DNA from: Weeksellaceae bacterium
GTDB lineage: Bacteria; Bacteroidota; Bacteroidia; Flavobacteriales; Weeksellaceae
Reading direction: 5' to 3'
NCBI GenBank assembly: GCA_022701475.1
Contig: JAKOOI010000561.1
Location: 1 to 15,249, forward strand
Length of the DNA stretch: 15,249 bases
The notes below the pieces were generated by a model. It did no database searches and was not told where the DNA came from. It worked only from the letters and a program-made list of their open reading frames with translations. How positions within the stretch are numbered: the stretch's first letter is position 1; the number at the start of each line of letters is the position of its first letter. A program made the translations under genes and the position numbers. Positions 1 to 5,647 of this stretch are shown here, one piece after another.

Positions 1-29
1 GGTCGCGGGTTCGAGTCCCGGCCGGATCG
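1..29 (+). tRNA. tRNA-Asp, 3' part only (cut by window start)
   Basis: The sequence is nearly identical to the 3' half of the complete tRNA-Asp at 63-136: variable-loop end, T arm with loop TTCGAGT, and acceptor strand CCGGATC at 22-28 followed by discriminator G29. The 5' half and anticodon are outside the window, so Asp is assigned by identity to the neighbour. One base differs: G21 here against T128 in the second copy. This turns the bottom T-stem pair from G-T into G-G. No CCA is encoded. A 33-nt AT-rich spacer separates the two copies, suggesting one tandem transcript. Confidence 0.85.
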
Positions 30-62
30 CAGAAAGTTTTCTCAATTTACTTTAAAAAAATT

Positions 63-136
63 GATCCGGTAGTTCAGCTGGTTAGAATGCCGCCCTGTCA
101 CGGCGGAGGTCGCGGGTTCGAGTCCCGTCCGGATCG
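63..136 (+). tRNA. tRNA-Asp (anticodon GTC)
   Basis: A complete 74-nt cloverleaf can be drawn. The acceptor stem GATCCGG (63-69) pairs with CCGGATC (129-135), with discriminator G136. The anticodon stem CCGCC (90-94) pairs with GGCGG (102-106) around loop CTGTCAC, giving anticodon GTC at 97-99, which reads Asp codons. The T arm has the standard TTCGAGT loop. The next bases are CA rather than CCA, so the 3' CCA must be added enzymatically. This is the last gene of a tandem tRNA-Asp set and is followed directly by a terminator. Confidence 0.96.
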
Positions 137-138
137 CA

Positions 139-169
139 AATCCTGTAAATCATTTTACAGGATTTTTTT
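139..169 (+). terminator. Rho-independent terminator of the tRNA-Asp unit
   Basis: A perfect 11-bp stem, AATCCTGTAAA (139-149) with TTTACAGGATT (154-164), closes a 4-nt loop and runs into a T run (163-169). It starts 2 nt after the tRNA discriminator base. Confidence 0.9.
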
Positions 170-200
170 GTTTATGTACTGTGTTTATATTCTATATTCT

Positions 201-285
201 GGATCATGCACAAAAGTTGGGGACTAAGCAAAAAGTTTAGTTAACCTGAAAAGAAAGAAAGGGATCACGCGCAAAGGTTGGGGAC
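201..285 (+). repeat. Tandem 24-nt motif resembling an insertion-sequence end
   Basis: Two direct copies (201-224 and 262-285, 61 bp start to start) share 21 of 24 bases, and all three differences are transitions. Both begin GGATCA and end GTTGGGGAC. A weaker copy (17 of 24) lies in inverted orientation at 835-858. Several short motifs repeated at each end in inverted orientation is the layout of IS21-family termini, but no transposase gene is present, so family membership is only a suggestion. Confidence 0.5.
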
Positions 286-388
286 CTTTCAGAAAGCAGA
301 TCATTATTTAAAGCAAAGGCCTGAATAAAACCGGCTGATCTTATGTATTAAATACCGGACGACAATATGTAATAATGATTGCTATATA

Positions 389-433
389 ACCAGGATTTTT
401 TACTCATAAAAATCCTCTTGCTGATTCCCTGGT
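389..433. repeat. Nested inverted repeat next to the REP-like cluster
   Basis: AGGATTTTT (392-400) pairs perfectly with AAAAATCCT (408-416) around a 7-nt loop. An outer pair, ACCAGG (389-394) with CCTGGT (428-433), shares bases with the inner stem and so is an alternative or nested fold. The outer arm abuts the first REP-like hairpin at 434. The role is unknown: possibly an element boundary or a weak terminator. Confidence 0.4.
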
Positions 434-591
434 CTGCTCCAAAGGAGCAGTATCTGTGTAGTCTGAATACAAAATGAAATCAGGACCCCGGAGGAGTCCT
501 ATCTTCTGCAGCCAGTATTGAGATAGCATACCTATGGCATGCCAGCGACCCTGTGTCCGCTTGCTACACAGATGGTATTCCTCCGGAATAC
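434..591. repeat. REP-like cluster of three hairpin units in mixed orientation
   Basis: Three hairpins share the same geometry: a lead sequence, one spacer base, then a 7-bp stem around a 3-nt loop. Unit 1 (434-461, minus) reads CTACACAGAT, A, then stem CTGCTCC/GGAGCAG. Unit 3 (564-591, plus) reads CTACACAGAT, G, then stem GTATTCC/GGAATAC. Unit 2 (483-511, minus) has a related lead and stem GGACTCC/GGGGTCC with one mismatch. The leads of units 1 and 3 match over 10 bases while their stems differ yet still pair, so pairing has been maintained. This resembles REP/BIME repeats mobilised by RAYT (Y1 transposase) proteins; no RAYT gene is in the window. Confidence 0.65.
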
Positions 592-821
592 TGCTTTACT
601 TCATCATCAGATCTCATGTCTTATGATACATGACACAAAGCAGATCAAATTCCCGTTTTTCCCTAAAGCAGAAGAAAGATGTTCCGGGACCAATGATTTT
701 TTGGTTGTTAAGGATGAAGAGGTTTTTATTTCTTTCCAGTGCAAATGAGAAAGTGTAAGACCGTATACAAAGAACATCATAACTTCAGAAACTTACTTGT
801 GAAGACTTGCTAAGAAAGTTG

Positions 822-883
822 ACTGATCCGTTTTCTCTCCAACATTTGATACTGATCCGTTTTCTGGATCAGTGTCTGATCAG
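822..883. repeat. TGATC repeat cluster, possible right end of a relic element
   Basis: ACTGATCCGTTTTCT occurs twice (822-836 and 851-865). The second copy forms a perfect inverted repeat, ACTGATCC (851-858) with GGATCAGT (866-873), and the palindrome CTGATCAG follows at 876-883. Read on the minus strand, 835-858 resembles the motif at 201-224 (17 of 24 bases, sharing GGATCA and GTTGG). The two clusters therefore face each other across about 600 bp, as the ends of a mobile element would. Confidence 0.45.
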
Positions 884-943
884 TGTTTCCCTGTGACCAT
901 AGGATCATTTTAGACTGAAGTTACAGTCAGAGACTGCTTTCAT

Positions 944-1066
944 AGCCCGGATCGCAGCGGTTACCCCACAGCAGGACCGGCGGGTCGGGGAGCGCCGGAT
1001 TTGGTAAGGGAAAGTGTTGGCTGCGCTGGAGCGAGGAGTATGAGCGGAGAGCCGGAAACAGCTCCT
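944..1066 (+). repeat. GC-rich intergenic element resembling a dispersed flavobacterial repeat
   Basis: This stretch of about 120 bp is clearly more GC-rich than its surroundings. It begins AGCCCGGATCGCAGCGG and ends with GAGCGGAGAGCCGGAAACAG followed by CTCC. From memory, many Flavobacteriia genomes carry intergenic repeats with similar ends (an AGCCC-GAT-AGCGG start and an AGCGGA-AGC-GGA-AGCTCC end) around a variable hairpin. I could not verify this by search. No open frame fits. It may be a mobile non-coding element or a structured RNA. Confidence 0.4.
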
Positions 1067-1306
1067 TGAAAAAATACACGGCCAGTTAAGATAGCCTCAC
1101 TCCATGCCCGGATCAACAAATTATAAATGCGAAAAATACCACCGTGTTCCGATGGTACTGTTGAGTGATGTATAATGAGTTCATGGTTTTGTGTCTTTTT
1201 AGGGAAATGATCCCTTTATTTTTACCTATGGCTCCTGTAATGGTAGCCTGTACAGCATTTTCAAGGTTTATACGCTGCAAAAATACTGCTGTTTATGATA
1301 AGTGGT

Positions 1307-1361
1307 ACTACACTTTTGTGTAGATTTGTACCCTGACTATAAAAACTACACTTTCGGGTAG
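1307..1361 (+). promoter_or_regulatory. Tandem operator-like repeats and promoter of the LuxR-type gene
   Basis: Two related sites lie 38 bp apart: a perfect inverted repeat CTACAC-TTTT-GTGTAG (1308-1323) and an imperfect one CTACAC-TTTC-GGGTAG (1346-1361). The first overlaps an exact Bacteroidota -7 element, TAGATTTG (1321-1328). The second overlaps a near match, TTAATTTG (1362-1369), that ends 5 nt before the ATG. Dyads over the -7 region suggest an operator, plausibly autoregulation by the LuxR-type protein encoded next. No clear -33 TTG was found at the usual spacing. Confidence 0.55.
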
Positions 1362-1374
1362 GTTAATTTGTATT

Positions 1375-2133
1375 ATGGAAGAAACGGAGAAATTTTTTAA
1401 CGATAATAATAAAATAATGTCAGGTACAGGGATTGACTATTCACAGATGAATAACTATCTTGAAGCCGTAAAAGCTTTTGCACGCATGTCTTATCAGAGC
1501 CTTTATATTATTGACTATCTGACACAATCGTTCGAATACGTTTCTGATAACCCGCTGTTTCTCTGTGGTATGACCTCAGAGGAAGTGAAAAATATGGGCT
1601 ACGAATTTTATTTTCGCAACGTAAGGCCTGCTGACCTTCAGATGCTTCTCGCCGTTAATGAAGCCGGATTTGAATTCTATCAGAAACTCCGGGTGGAAGA
1701 ACGGAAAAAGTATATGATCTCTTACGATTTCAATCTCATAAGCGAAAAAAAGAATGAGATCCTCATCAATCATAAGCTTACTCCTTTTTTCCTGGCAGAA
1801 GACGGTAAAATATGGAAAGCGATCTGTATGGTATCCTTATCCAATGCCCAGTCATCAGGAAATATCGTCATCAGCAAAGAAGGAACGGATAATCTCTGGA
1901 GGTATGACCTGGATACAGCCCAATGGATAGCCGAAGAAAAGAAACGATTGACCGAGCGTGAACAGGAAATACTGAGCCTTTCGTCAAGCGGACTGAAAAT
2001 CAATGAAATTGCTGACAGGATATTTGTTACTCCTGATACCGTAAAATTCCACAGAAAAAGGCTTTTCGAAAAAATAGGGGTCAGCAATATTGCAGAAGCC
2101 ATTGCCTACGCAAAGAATAACAAGCTGCTTTAA
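1375..2133 (+). CDS. LuxR-type transcriptional regulator with N-terminal PAS-like domain
   Basis: The 252-residue protein ends in a GerE/LuxR helix-turn-helix (about 190-252), starting LTEREQEIL and containing the recognition region VTPDTVKFHRKRLFEKIGV. Residues about 40-155 look like the PAS-type sensory fold common in Bacteroidota LuxR proteins (IIDYLTQSFEYVSDNP, then a PADL motif near residue 85). There is no phospho-acceptor receiver domain, so it is not a classical response regulator; the ligand is unknown. ATG 1375 is preceded within 5 nt by a -7-like element, so an in-frame ATG at 1417 remains possible. It stands alone, 119 bp ahead of the transpeptidase gene. The dyads upstream suggest it controls itself. 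DNA binding is well supported; target genes cannot be read from the sequence. Confidence 0.9.
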   Translation: MEETEKFFNDNNKIMSGTGIDYSQMNNYLEAVKAFARMSYQSLYIIDYLTQSFEYVSDNPLFLCGMTSEEVKNMGYEFYFRNVRPADLQMLLAVNEAGFEFYQKLRVEERKKYMISYDFNLISEKKNEILINHKLTPFFLAEDGKIWKAICMVSLSNAQSSGNIVISKEGTDNLWRYDLDTAQWIAEEKKRLTEREQEILSLSSSGLKINEIADRIFVTPDTVKFHRKRLFEKIGVSNIAEAIAYAKNNKLL

Positions 2134-2186
2134 CAAAATACCGGGAAAAGTATCTTCAGGGCAATTCTTAAAAGCAGTCTCAGGCA

Positions 2187-2216
2187 TTGTATGATATAAT
2201 TTAGGTCTGATATTTG
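2187..2216 (+). promoter_or_regulatory. Promoter of the L,D-transpeptidase gene
   Basis: TTG (2187-2189), 19 bp, then GATATTTG (2209-2216), which matches the TAnnTTTG -7 element at all but the first base. The predicted start near 2220 leaves a leader of about 33 nt before ATG 2253. This suggests the gene is not simply read through from the LuxR-type gene. Confidence 0.5.
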
Positions 2217-2252
2217 TACTGAATAGCGGAAATATTTCGTCTTTTACCACTT

Positions 2253-3296
2253 ATGAAAAACATATCCGTTAAAAAATCATTTCTATCCGCTTTATGTGTA
2301 GCGTTTATGCTGCTTTCCTGTAAAAAGGAAATTGAAAAAATCAACGATAAAATAAATGACGCTTCATCATCGGTGACAGAGCAGACAGATCCCGAAAAAG
2401 AAGATTCGGTAATTGAAAAAAAGGATTCCGTGGTGCAAAAAGAATCGCTGCCGCCGGCGATGCAGGAAGATGGATTCTATAATGCTTTCATCTTTCCTAA
2501 AAACAAAAAGATGAAAGATTCCTTATTTGCTGTTTTCAATAAAAAATATTCTGCAGGGGAAAGATATGCCATCTATGCCCTGAACCGGCTGGACTCAAAG
2601 AATAAATGGAATGCCGATACGCTGGTTGTTCCCGCAAAAATCGATACGACTTTGATGGAGTATTCGCCTTTTCCGATGCAGATCGATGTACTGAGCCCTG
2701 TGAAGAAATTCGTGGTGTTTTCCTATCCGATACAGGCGTATGGGGTATATACGAACGGGACATTGGTAAAATGGGGGCCTACGAGTATGGGTAAGAAAAC
2801 CGCTAAGACAAAAACGGGACTTACCTTTGCCAACTGGAAGAAAAAACTTGCCATCTCCACGGTAAGCAGCGAATGGAAACTCCCTTATAATTTCAACATT
2901 TTCAATATCGACGGTATCGGATGGCACCAGTATGATCTTCCGGGATACCCTGCTTCCCATTCCTGCCTGAGACTGCTGATGAAAGATGCCCAATGGCTGT
3001 ACAGCTATGCCGATACCTGGGTACTGAATCCGGGAGGGGCAACAACAAAAGCAAAAGGCACCCCGGTAATGGTATACGGCGATTATCCGTGGGGAAAAAG
3101 AAAGCCATGGAAAAAGCTGCTGAATGATCCCAATGCCAATATTGTTTCTGTAGAGGAAATGACCAAAATGATAGAACCGAATATTGCAAAAATCCTGAAA
3201 GAGCAGGACAACCGGGAGAAAGTGGTAGATTCCATAAAAGCCGCAAAAGCCGTGCTGGAGCAGATGCCTGAAGATCCGAAAATGCAGGCTCCTTAA
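2253..3296 (+). CDS. L,D-transpeptidase (YkuD family) lipoprotein
   Basis: The 347-residue protein has a lipoprotein signal (lipobox LLSC, Cys23), a charged low-complexity linker (about 24-70), and a YkuD-type catalytic domain (about 145-275). The core reads GWHQY (His225) and ASHSCLRL (His236, Cys238, Arg240). Cys238 is the expected nucleophile for a 3-3 or lipoprotein-to-peptidoglycan transpeptidation on envelope peptidoglycan. In most family members the motif is SHGC; here Gly is replaced by Ser237. The C-terminal 70 residues are helical and lysine-rich, after the domain. The gene has its own promoter and ends in a 4-nt convergent overlap with the next gene. The envelope location is inferred from the lipobox; the exact reaction is unknown. 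Confidence 0.88.
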   Translation: MKNISVKKSFLSALCVAFMLLSCKKEIEKINDKINDASSSVTEQTDPEKEDSVIEKKDSVVQKESLPPAMQEDGFYNAFIFPKNKKMKDSLFAVFNKKYSAGERYAIYALNRLDSKNKWNADTLVVPAKIDTTLMEYSPFPMQIDVLSPVKKFVVFSYPIQAYGVYTNGTLVKWGPTSMGKKTAKTKTGLTFANWKKKLAISTVSSEWKLPYNFNIFNIDGIGWHQYDLPGYPASHSCLRLLMKDAQWLYSYADTWVLNPGGATTKAKGTPVMVYGDYPWGKRKPWKKLLNDPNANIVSVEEMTKMIEPNIAKILKEQDNREKVVDSIKAAKAVLEQMPEDPKMQAP

Positions 3297-3817
3297 TCTT
3301 TTTTTTCAAAATGAAGAGTGGACTCTTCAGCAAATCTCCTCAGCTTCAGCATCTCCTCTTTTCCTTTGTACCGCCCGAACCTTCCGGCAATATAAGTAAG
3401 GGCGATCAGGAAGAGCATAACGAAAGATGCGGTAAGGGCCCATGGGAATTCATGGCTGTTGATCTGTTTTTCCACATAGTACATGGAAATGAAAACCATC
3501 CAGAGGATTGAAAAAGAAAAATACAGGAACATAAAAAACGTCCATACTGCGGAACTTGGCCCGAACACACCCAGGATCGAAGTCTTATCATCTTCTGTCT
3601 CTATCCGCAGGGATAGCCTTGGCTTCCAGTAATTATCGTATTCCGTTTCTACGCAAATGGTTGCTATCTCCTTATTGATGTTTCCTGAAAATTCATCTTT
3701 ATGTTCACTGAGATATTTTCTCAGATTATCGGCATATTCCTCTTTTGTTAAATCGGTAAACATGGTGAACCTTGGCCTGGTTCTTATTTTGTCTAGTGTT
3801 GTTTCCTCTGTATCCAT
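3293..3817 (-). CDS. Small membrane protein with two transmembrane helices, function unknown
   Basis: The 174-residue protein has a soluble N-terminal part (about 1-88) followed by two hydrophobic helices (about 91-114 and 125-147) and a short basic tail (GRYKGKEEMLKLRR). The N-terminal region includes KEEYADNLRKYL and a stretch of predicted strands around FSGNINKEIATICV. I do not recognise a named family. The layout, with a compact domain followed by a helical hairpin, is common among unassigned membrane proteins of flavobacteria. There is no signal peptide. The stop codon overlaps that of the convergent transpeptidase gene by 4 bp (3293-3296), so the two transcripts must run into each other. 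A later in-frame ATG (Met19) is an alternative start. Confidence 0.75.
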   Translation of the reverse strand: MDTEETTLDKIRTRPRFTMFTDLTKEEYADNLRKYLSEHKDEFSGNINKEIATICVETEYDNYWKPRLSLRIETEDDKTSILGVFGPSSAVWTFFMFLYFSFSILWMVFISMYYVEKQINSHEFPWALTASFVMLFLIALTYIAGRFGRYKGKEEMLKLRRFAEESTLHFEKKD

Positions 3818-4097
3818 ATTTGATTATTAAGAGATTGCAGATCTGGATTTCATCGGAATCCTTTTTCTGTTACGGCATTGCTGATATTCTTTGCAACAGA
3901 TTACCATCAACAATTTCGGTGCCTCACTGACAGGATTGCAGTTTTTACAGAAAATTCACCTGTAAATTGCATCATTTCACAGGATTATATTGCAGAATAT
4001 TTAATAAAGGTAACCATAACCATATTCTCTGAAGATCGCCCGGAATTGTCTGTGAATTGACATTTATATACTCTTTTCTGTTCTTTACCGAAAATAT
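3818..4097. other. Intergenic stretch with no convincing gene
   Basis: This lies between the start of the two-helix membrane protein and the terminator at 4098. The only open frame (3878-4060, plus) begins with TTG and shows no domain. A short inverted repeat, TTTACAG (3944-3950) with CTGTAAA (3960-3966), and a repeated ACAGGATT motif (3930-3937 and 3979-3986) are present. No exact TAnnTTTG match is apparent in front of the minus-strand gene. Confidence 0.6.
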
Positions 4098-4132
4098 AAA
4101 GGGCTGCCCGAATTTCTGGACAGCCCTTTTTT
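4098..4132. terminator. Terminator downstream of the esterase gene, possibly bidirectional
   Basis: AAAGGGCTG (4098-4106) pairs with CAGCCCTTT (4121-4129), and C4108-C4109 extend the stem with G4118-G4119 after one mismatch. The plus strand has a T run at 4127-4132. On the minus strand, the direction of the esterase gene ending at 4149, the stem is followed by TTTATATTTTC, a weaker U-rich tract. Confidence 0.75.
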
Positions 4133-4148
4133 CCAATTTTCCAATTTT

Positions 4149-4787
4149 TTATTTTGAAAAGAAATCCATCAGGTCGATATAATTCTTCTGGTTGACACCA
4201 TGGCCGCTCATATATTCTCTGAACGTAAAATAGCAGCTCAGGTCATACAGCAGATCGGCCGCTTTTCTTCCCCATTCCAGCGGGATAACGGCATCATCGG
4301 TACCATGGGAAATAAAAAACCGCAGTCTTTCCAGTTTTTTCTTGTCTTTCACGATATCCGTAAGCAGTTTTTCTTCCGGGTAGCTGCTGAGGCAGGCCAC
4401 CAGGTTAAACAGGTCCGGATATTTCAGGGCAAGGGCATAGCAGAGGATCCCGCCCTGGCTGAAGCCGCACAGATGGGTTTTGCCTTCCGTAATTCCATAA
4501 TGATTGATAATTTTTAAGATACTTTCCAGCACACTTTGCAGGGATGCGTTGGCCTGGTCGATGTCAACAAATTTTTCAGGATTATTAAAATCGATATCAT
4601 ACCAGGAATAACCCTCGAACTGCGTAGTGCCGGGTGCCCTGAAGCTTACCAGGATCCAGTCTTTGGGAAGGGTTTCCTGAAAGCTGAACAGATCCTGCTC
4701 ATTGCTGCCATAGCCGTGAAGCATAAAGAGGATCTGGGTATCAGGATGTATCGTTTCGGGTTCTCTTACAAGATAATCTAAATTCAT
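4149..4787 (-). CDS. Alpha/beta-hydrolase, phospholipase/carboxylesterase family
   Basis: The 212 residues match the usual size of this compact serine hydrolase family (YpfH and acyl-protein thioesterase relatives). The nucleophile elbow is GFSQGG (Ser110). The oxyanion region is HGYGSNEQDL (from His24). The likely acid is Asp165 in HGTDDAVIP, and the catalytic His is 196 in SGHGVN, so the complete triad is visible. There is no signal peptide, so it is expected in the cytoplasm acting on small carboxylic esters or thioesters; the true substrate is unknown. An exact -7 element (TATATTTG, 4792-4799) ends 4 nt before the ATG, so the mRNA may be leaderless. A possible 38-residue gene lies 45 bp upstream on the same strand. 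Confidence 0.9.
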   Translation of the reverse strand: MNLDYLVREPETIHPDTQILFMLHGYGSNEQDLFSFQETLPKDWILVSFRAPGTTQFEGYSWYDIDFNNPEKFVDIDQANASLQSVLESILKIINHYGITEGKTHLCGFSQGGILCYALALKYPDLFNLVACLSSYPEEKLLTDIVKDKKKLERLRFFISHGTDDAVIPLEWGRKAADLLYDLSCYFTFREYMSGHGVNQKNYIDLMDFFSK

Positions 4788-4791
4788 ACTG

Positions 4792-4799
4792 CAAATATA
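4792..4799 (-). promoter_or_regulatory. -7 element of the esterase gene, only 4 nt from the ATG
   Basis: On the minus strand this reads TATATTTG, an exact TAnnTTTG match, followed by CAGT and then the start codon at 4787. With the usual spacing, transcription would begin 0-2 nt before the ATG. No -33 TTG was seen at 17-23 bp. Confidence 0.6.
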
Positions 4800-4832
4800 A
4801 ATAATAATCGGAATGAACGGAATGCCTTCCGG

Positions 4833-4949
4833 CTATCTGAAACCAGGAAGTCTTTTACGTACTTCGGGACCTGCTGTAAAAGGGGAATAATCTTCGAGAA
4901 CAAACCCAGGAAATCTTTTGCCGATTTGATATTTTTTAGAAATCTTCAT
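4833..4949 (-). CDS. Possible 38-residue protein, function unknown
   Basis: This open frame runs from ATG (4949) to TAG. It encodes a basic, proline-containing peptide that starts MKISKKYQIGKRFPGFVLED and ends with RKRLPGFR, so the motif KR(F/L)PGF occurs twice. Codon use is like that of the neighbours. A near -7 match (TACGTTTT, 4964-4971) lies 14 nt upstream on the minus strand. There is no signal peptide or membrane helix. It lies 45 bp upstream of the esterase gene, which has its own -7 element. It could be a small conserved protein or chance; I do not recognise the family. Confidence 0.4.
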   Translation of the reverse strand: MKISKKYQIGKRFPGFVLEDYSPFTAGPEVRKRLPGFR

Positions 4950-4992
4950 TGGAAATTTTACATAAAACGTATTTTTATATTGATAAAAAACC

Positions 4993-5000
4993 TATATTTG
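4993..5000 (+). promoter_or_regulatory. -7 element of the lipoprotein gene
   Basis: TATATTTG, an exact TAnnTTTG match, lies 25 nt before ATG 5026 and gives a leader of about 20 nt. GGAG just before the ATG (5020-5023) may aid translation. No -33 TTG was found at the standard spacing. The region is shared with the possible promoter of the small minus-strand frame. Confidence 0.6.
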
Positions 5001-5025
5001 GGACATTAAAAATCTATTTGGAGAA

Positions 5026-5481
5026 ATGAAGCAATTTTACAAATCAAAAAGTTTACTCAGGCTTTCCTTTTTACTGGCCATCTTATTTTCTGTCATTTCA
5101 GTGGTCAACTCCTGCAAGGATAAGGATGAAGACGAAGAATATGTGGACCATATTGTAATGTTTGAGGCCAAAATTAATACAAAGGGACCTACACCGGCTC
5201 CTAATCCTCCAGTGTACGGAACTTTCAAAACAGTGGTTACACAGGTGGGTACCAATCCTACCACGACTTTTAATCCAACCGGTACTACGTGGAGCTCCGG
5301 CGAACAGTTCGTCAACTCCAGCCTGTCCCAGCTGAACCTGGCAGCGAATGCCGTTCTTCCTTATTCGGATTCTGAACTGATTATCAACATCTGGGTAGAC
5401 GGGGAAATCGTAAAAACCCAAAAAGTGATAGGAGTAGGTGAGAAAAGCGCTTCCATCTATTACAGTTTTGTAGGACTTTAA
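5026..5481 (+). CDS. Secreted lipoprotein, probably surface-exposed, function unknown
   Basis: The 151-residue protein has a long hydrophobic signal ending in VVNSC (lipid-modified Cys30). Directly after the Cys comes KDKDEDEE; an acidic stretch at this position acts as a lipoprotein export signal to the cell surface in several Bacteroidota, so surface display is likely by analogy. The mature part has a Thr/Pro/Asn-rich section (about 50-90) and a strand-rich C-terminal half (SELIINIWVDGEIVKTQKV) suggestive of a small beta-sandwich. No catalytic motif is seen and no family is recognised. It is a single-gene unit with its own -7 element and a strong terminator. Confidence 0.85.
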   Translation: MKQFYKSKSLLRLSFLLAILFSVISVVNSCKDKDEDEEYVDHIVMFEAKINTKGPTPAPNPPVYGTFKTVVTQVGTNPTTTFNPTGTTWSSGEQFVNSSLSQLNLAANAVLPYSDSELIINIWVDGEIVKTQKVIGVGEKSASIYYSFVGL

Positions 5482-5503
5482 GAATAGAACTTATCCCATA
5501 TAC

Positions 5504-5532
5504 AAAGGTCGTCTGTGCAGACGGCCTTTTTT
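5504..5532 (+). terminator. Rho-independent terminator of the lipoprotein gene
   Basis: A 12-bp stem (5504-5515 with 5518-5529, one G-T pair, core CGTCTG/CAGACG) closes a minimal loop and ends in a T run (5527-5532). It starts 22 nt after the stop codon. Confidence 0.9.
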
Positions 5533-5573
5533 ATTGCTTTCCGGTAAGCTCATCTCAGAGAAGGCTGGACTTC

Positions 5574-5609
5574 AATAAAAAAAGCATAGAATCTGCATTC
5601 CATGCTTTT
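5574..5609 (-). terminator. Rho-independent terminator of tyrS
   Basis: On the minus strand, AAAAGCAT (5602-5609) pairs with ATGCTTTT (5580-5587), extended by a 4-bp inner stem after one mismatch, and is followed by a run of T (complement of the A run at 5577-5583). It lies about 40 nt downstream of the tyrS stop codon. Confidence 0.85.
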
Positions 5610-5647
5610 CTTATTACTGTAAGCGGTCGTTTTAAAAAGTCAGATCT

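Larger units (their letters stand above)
170..1374. other. 1.2-kb repeat-rich region without a convincing gene
   Basis: I found no believable protein gene here on either strand. The only sizeable open frame (539-748, 69 codons) runs through a hairpin repeat and has no recognisable protein features. The stretch holds several independent repeat structures, listed separately: insertion-sequence-end-like motifs at 201-285 and 822-883, nested inverted repeats at 389-433, a REP-like hairpin cluster at 434-591, and a GC-rich dispersed-repeat-like element at 944-1066. A small imperfect hairpin lies at 1137-1157. The last 70 bases are the promoter of the LuxR-type gene. It reads as a decayed landing zone for mobile elements behind a tRNA locus. 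Confidence 0.7.

Noticed and set aside
539..748. 69-codon plus-strand open frame in the repeat region
   Set aside because: It overlaps the REP-like hairpin at 564-591, has no promoter, no domain-like pattern and an unusual composition. A chance frame is more likely.
170..1374. CRISPR array in the repeat-rich region
   Set aside because: The repeats are few, of different families and in mixed orientation, with no regular spacer length and no cas genes.
3878..4060. 60-codon plus-strand open frame between 3817 and 4149
   Set aside because: It starts at TTG with no promoter or ribosome-binding site and has no recognisable features.
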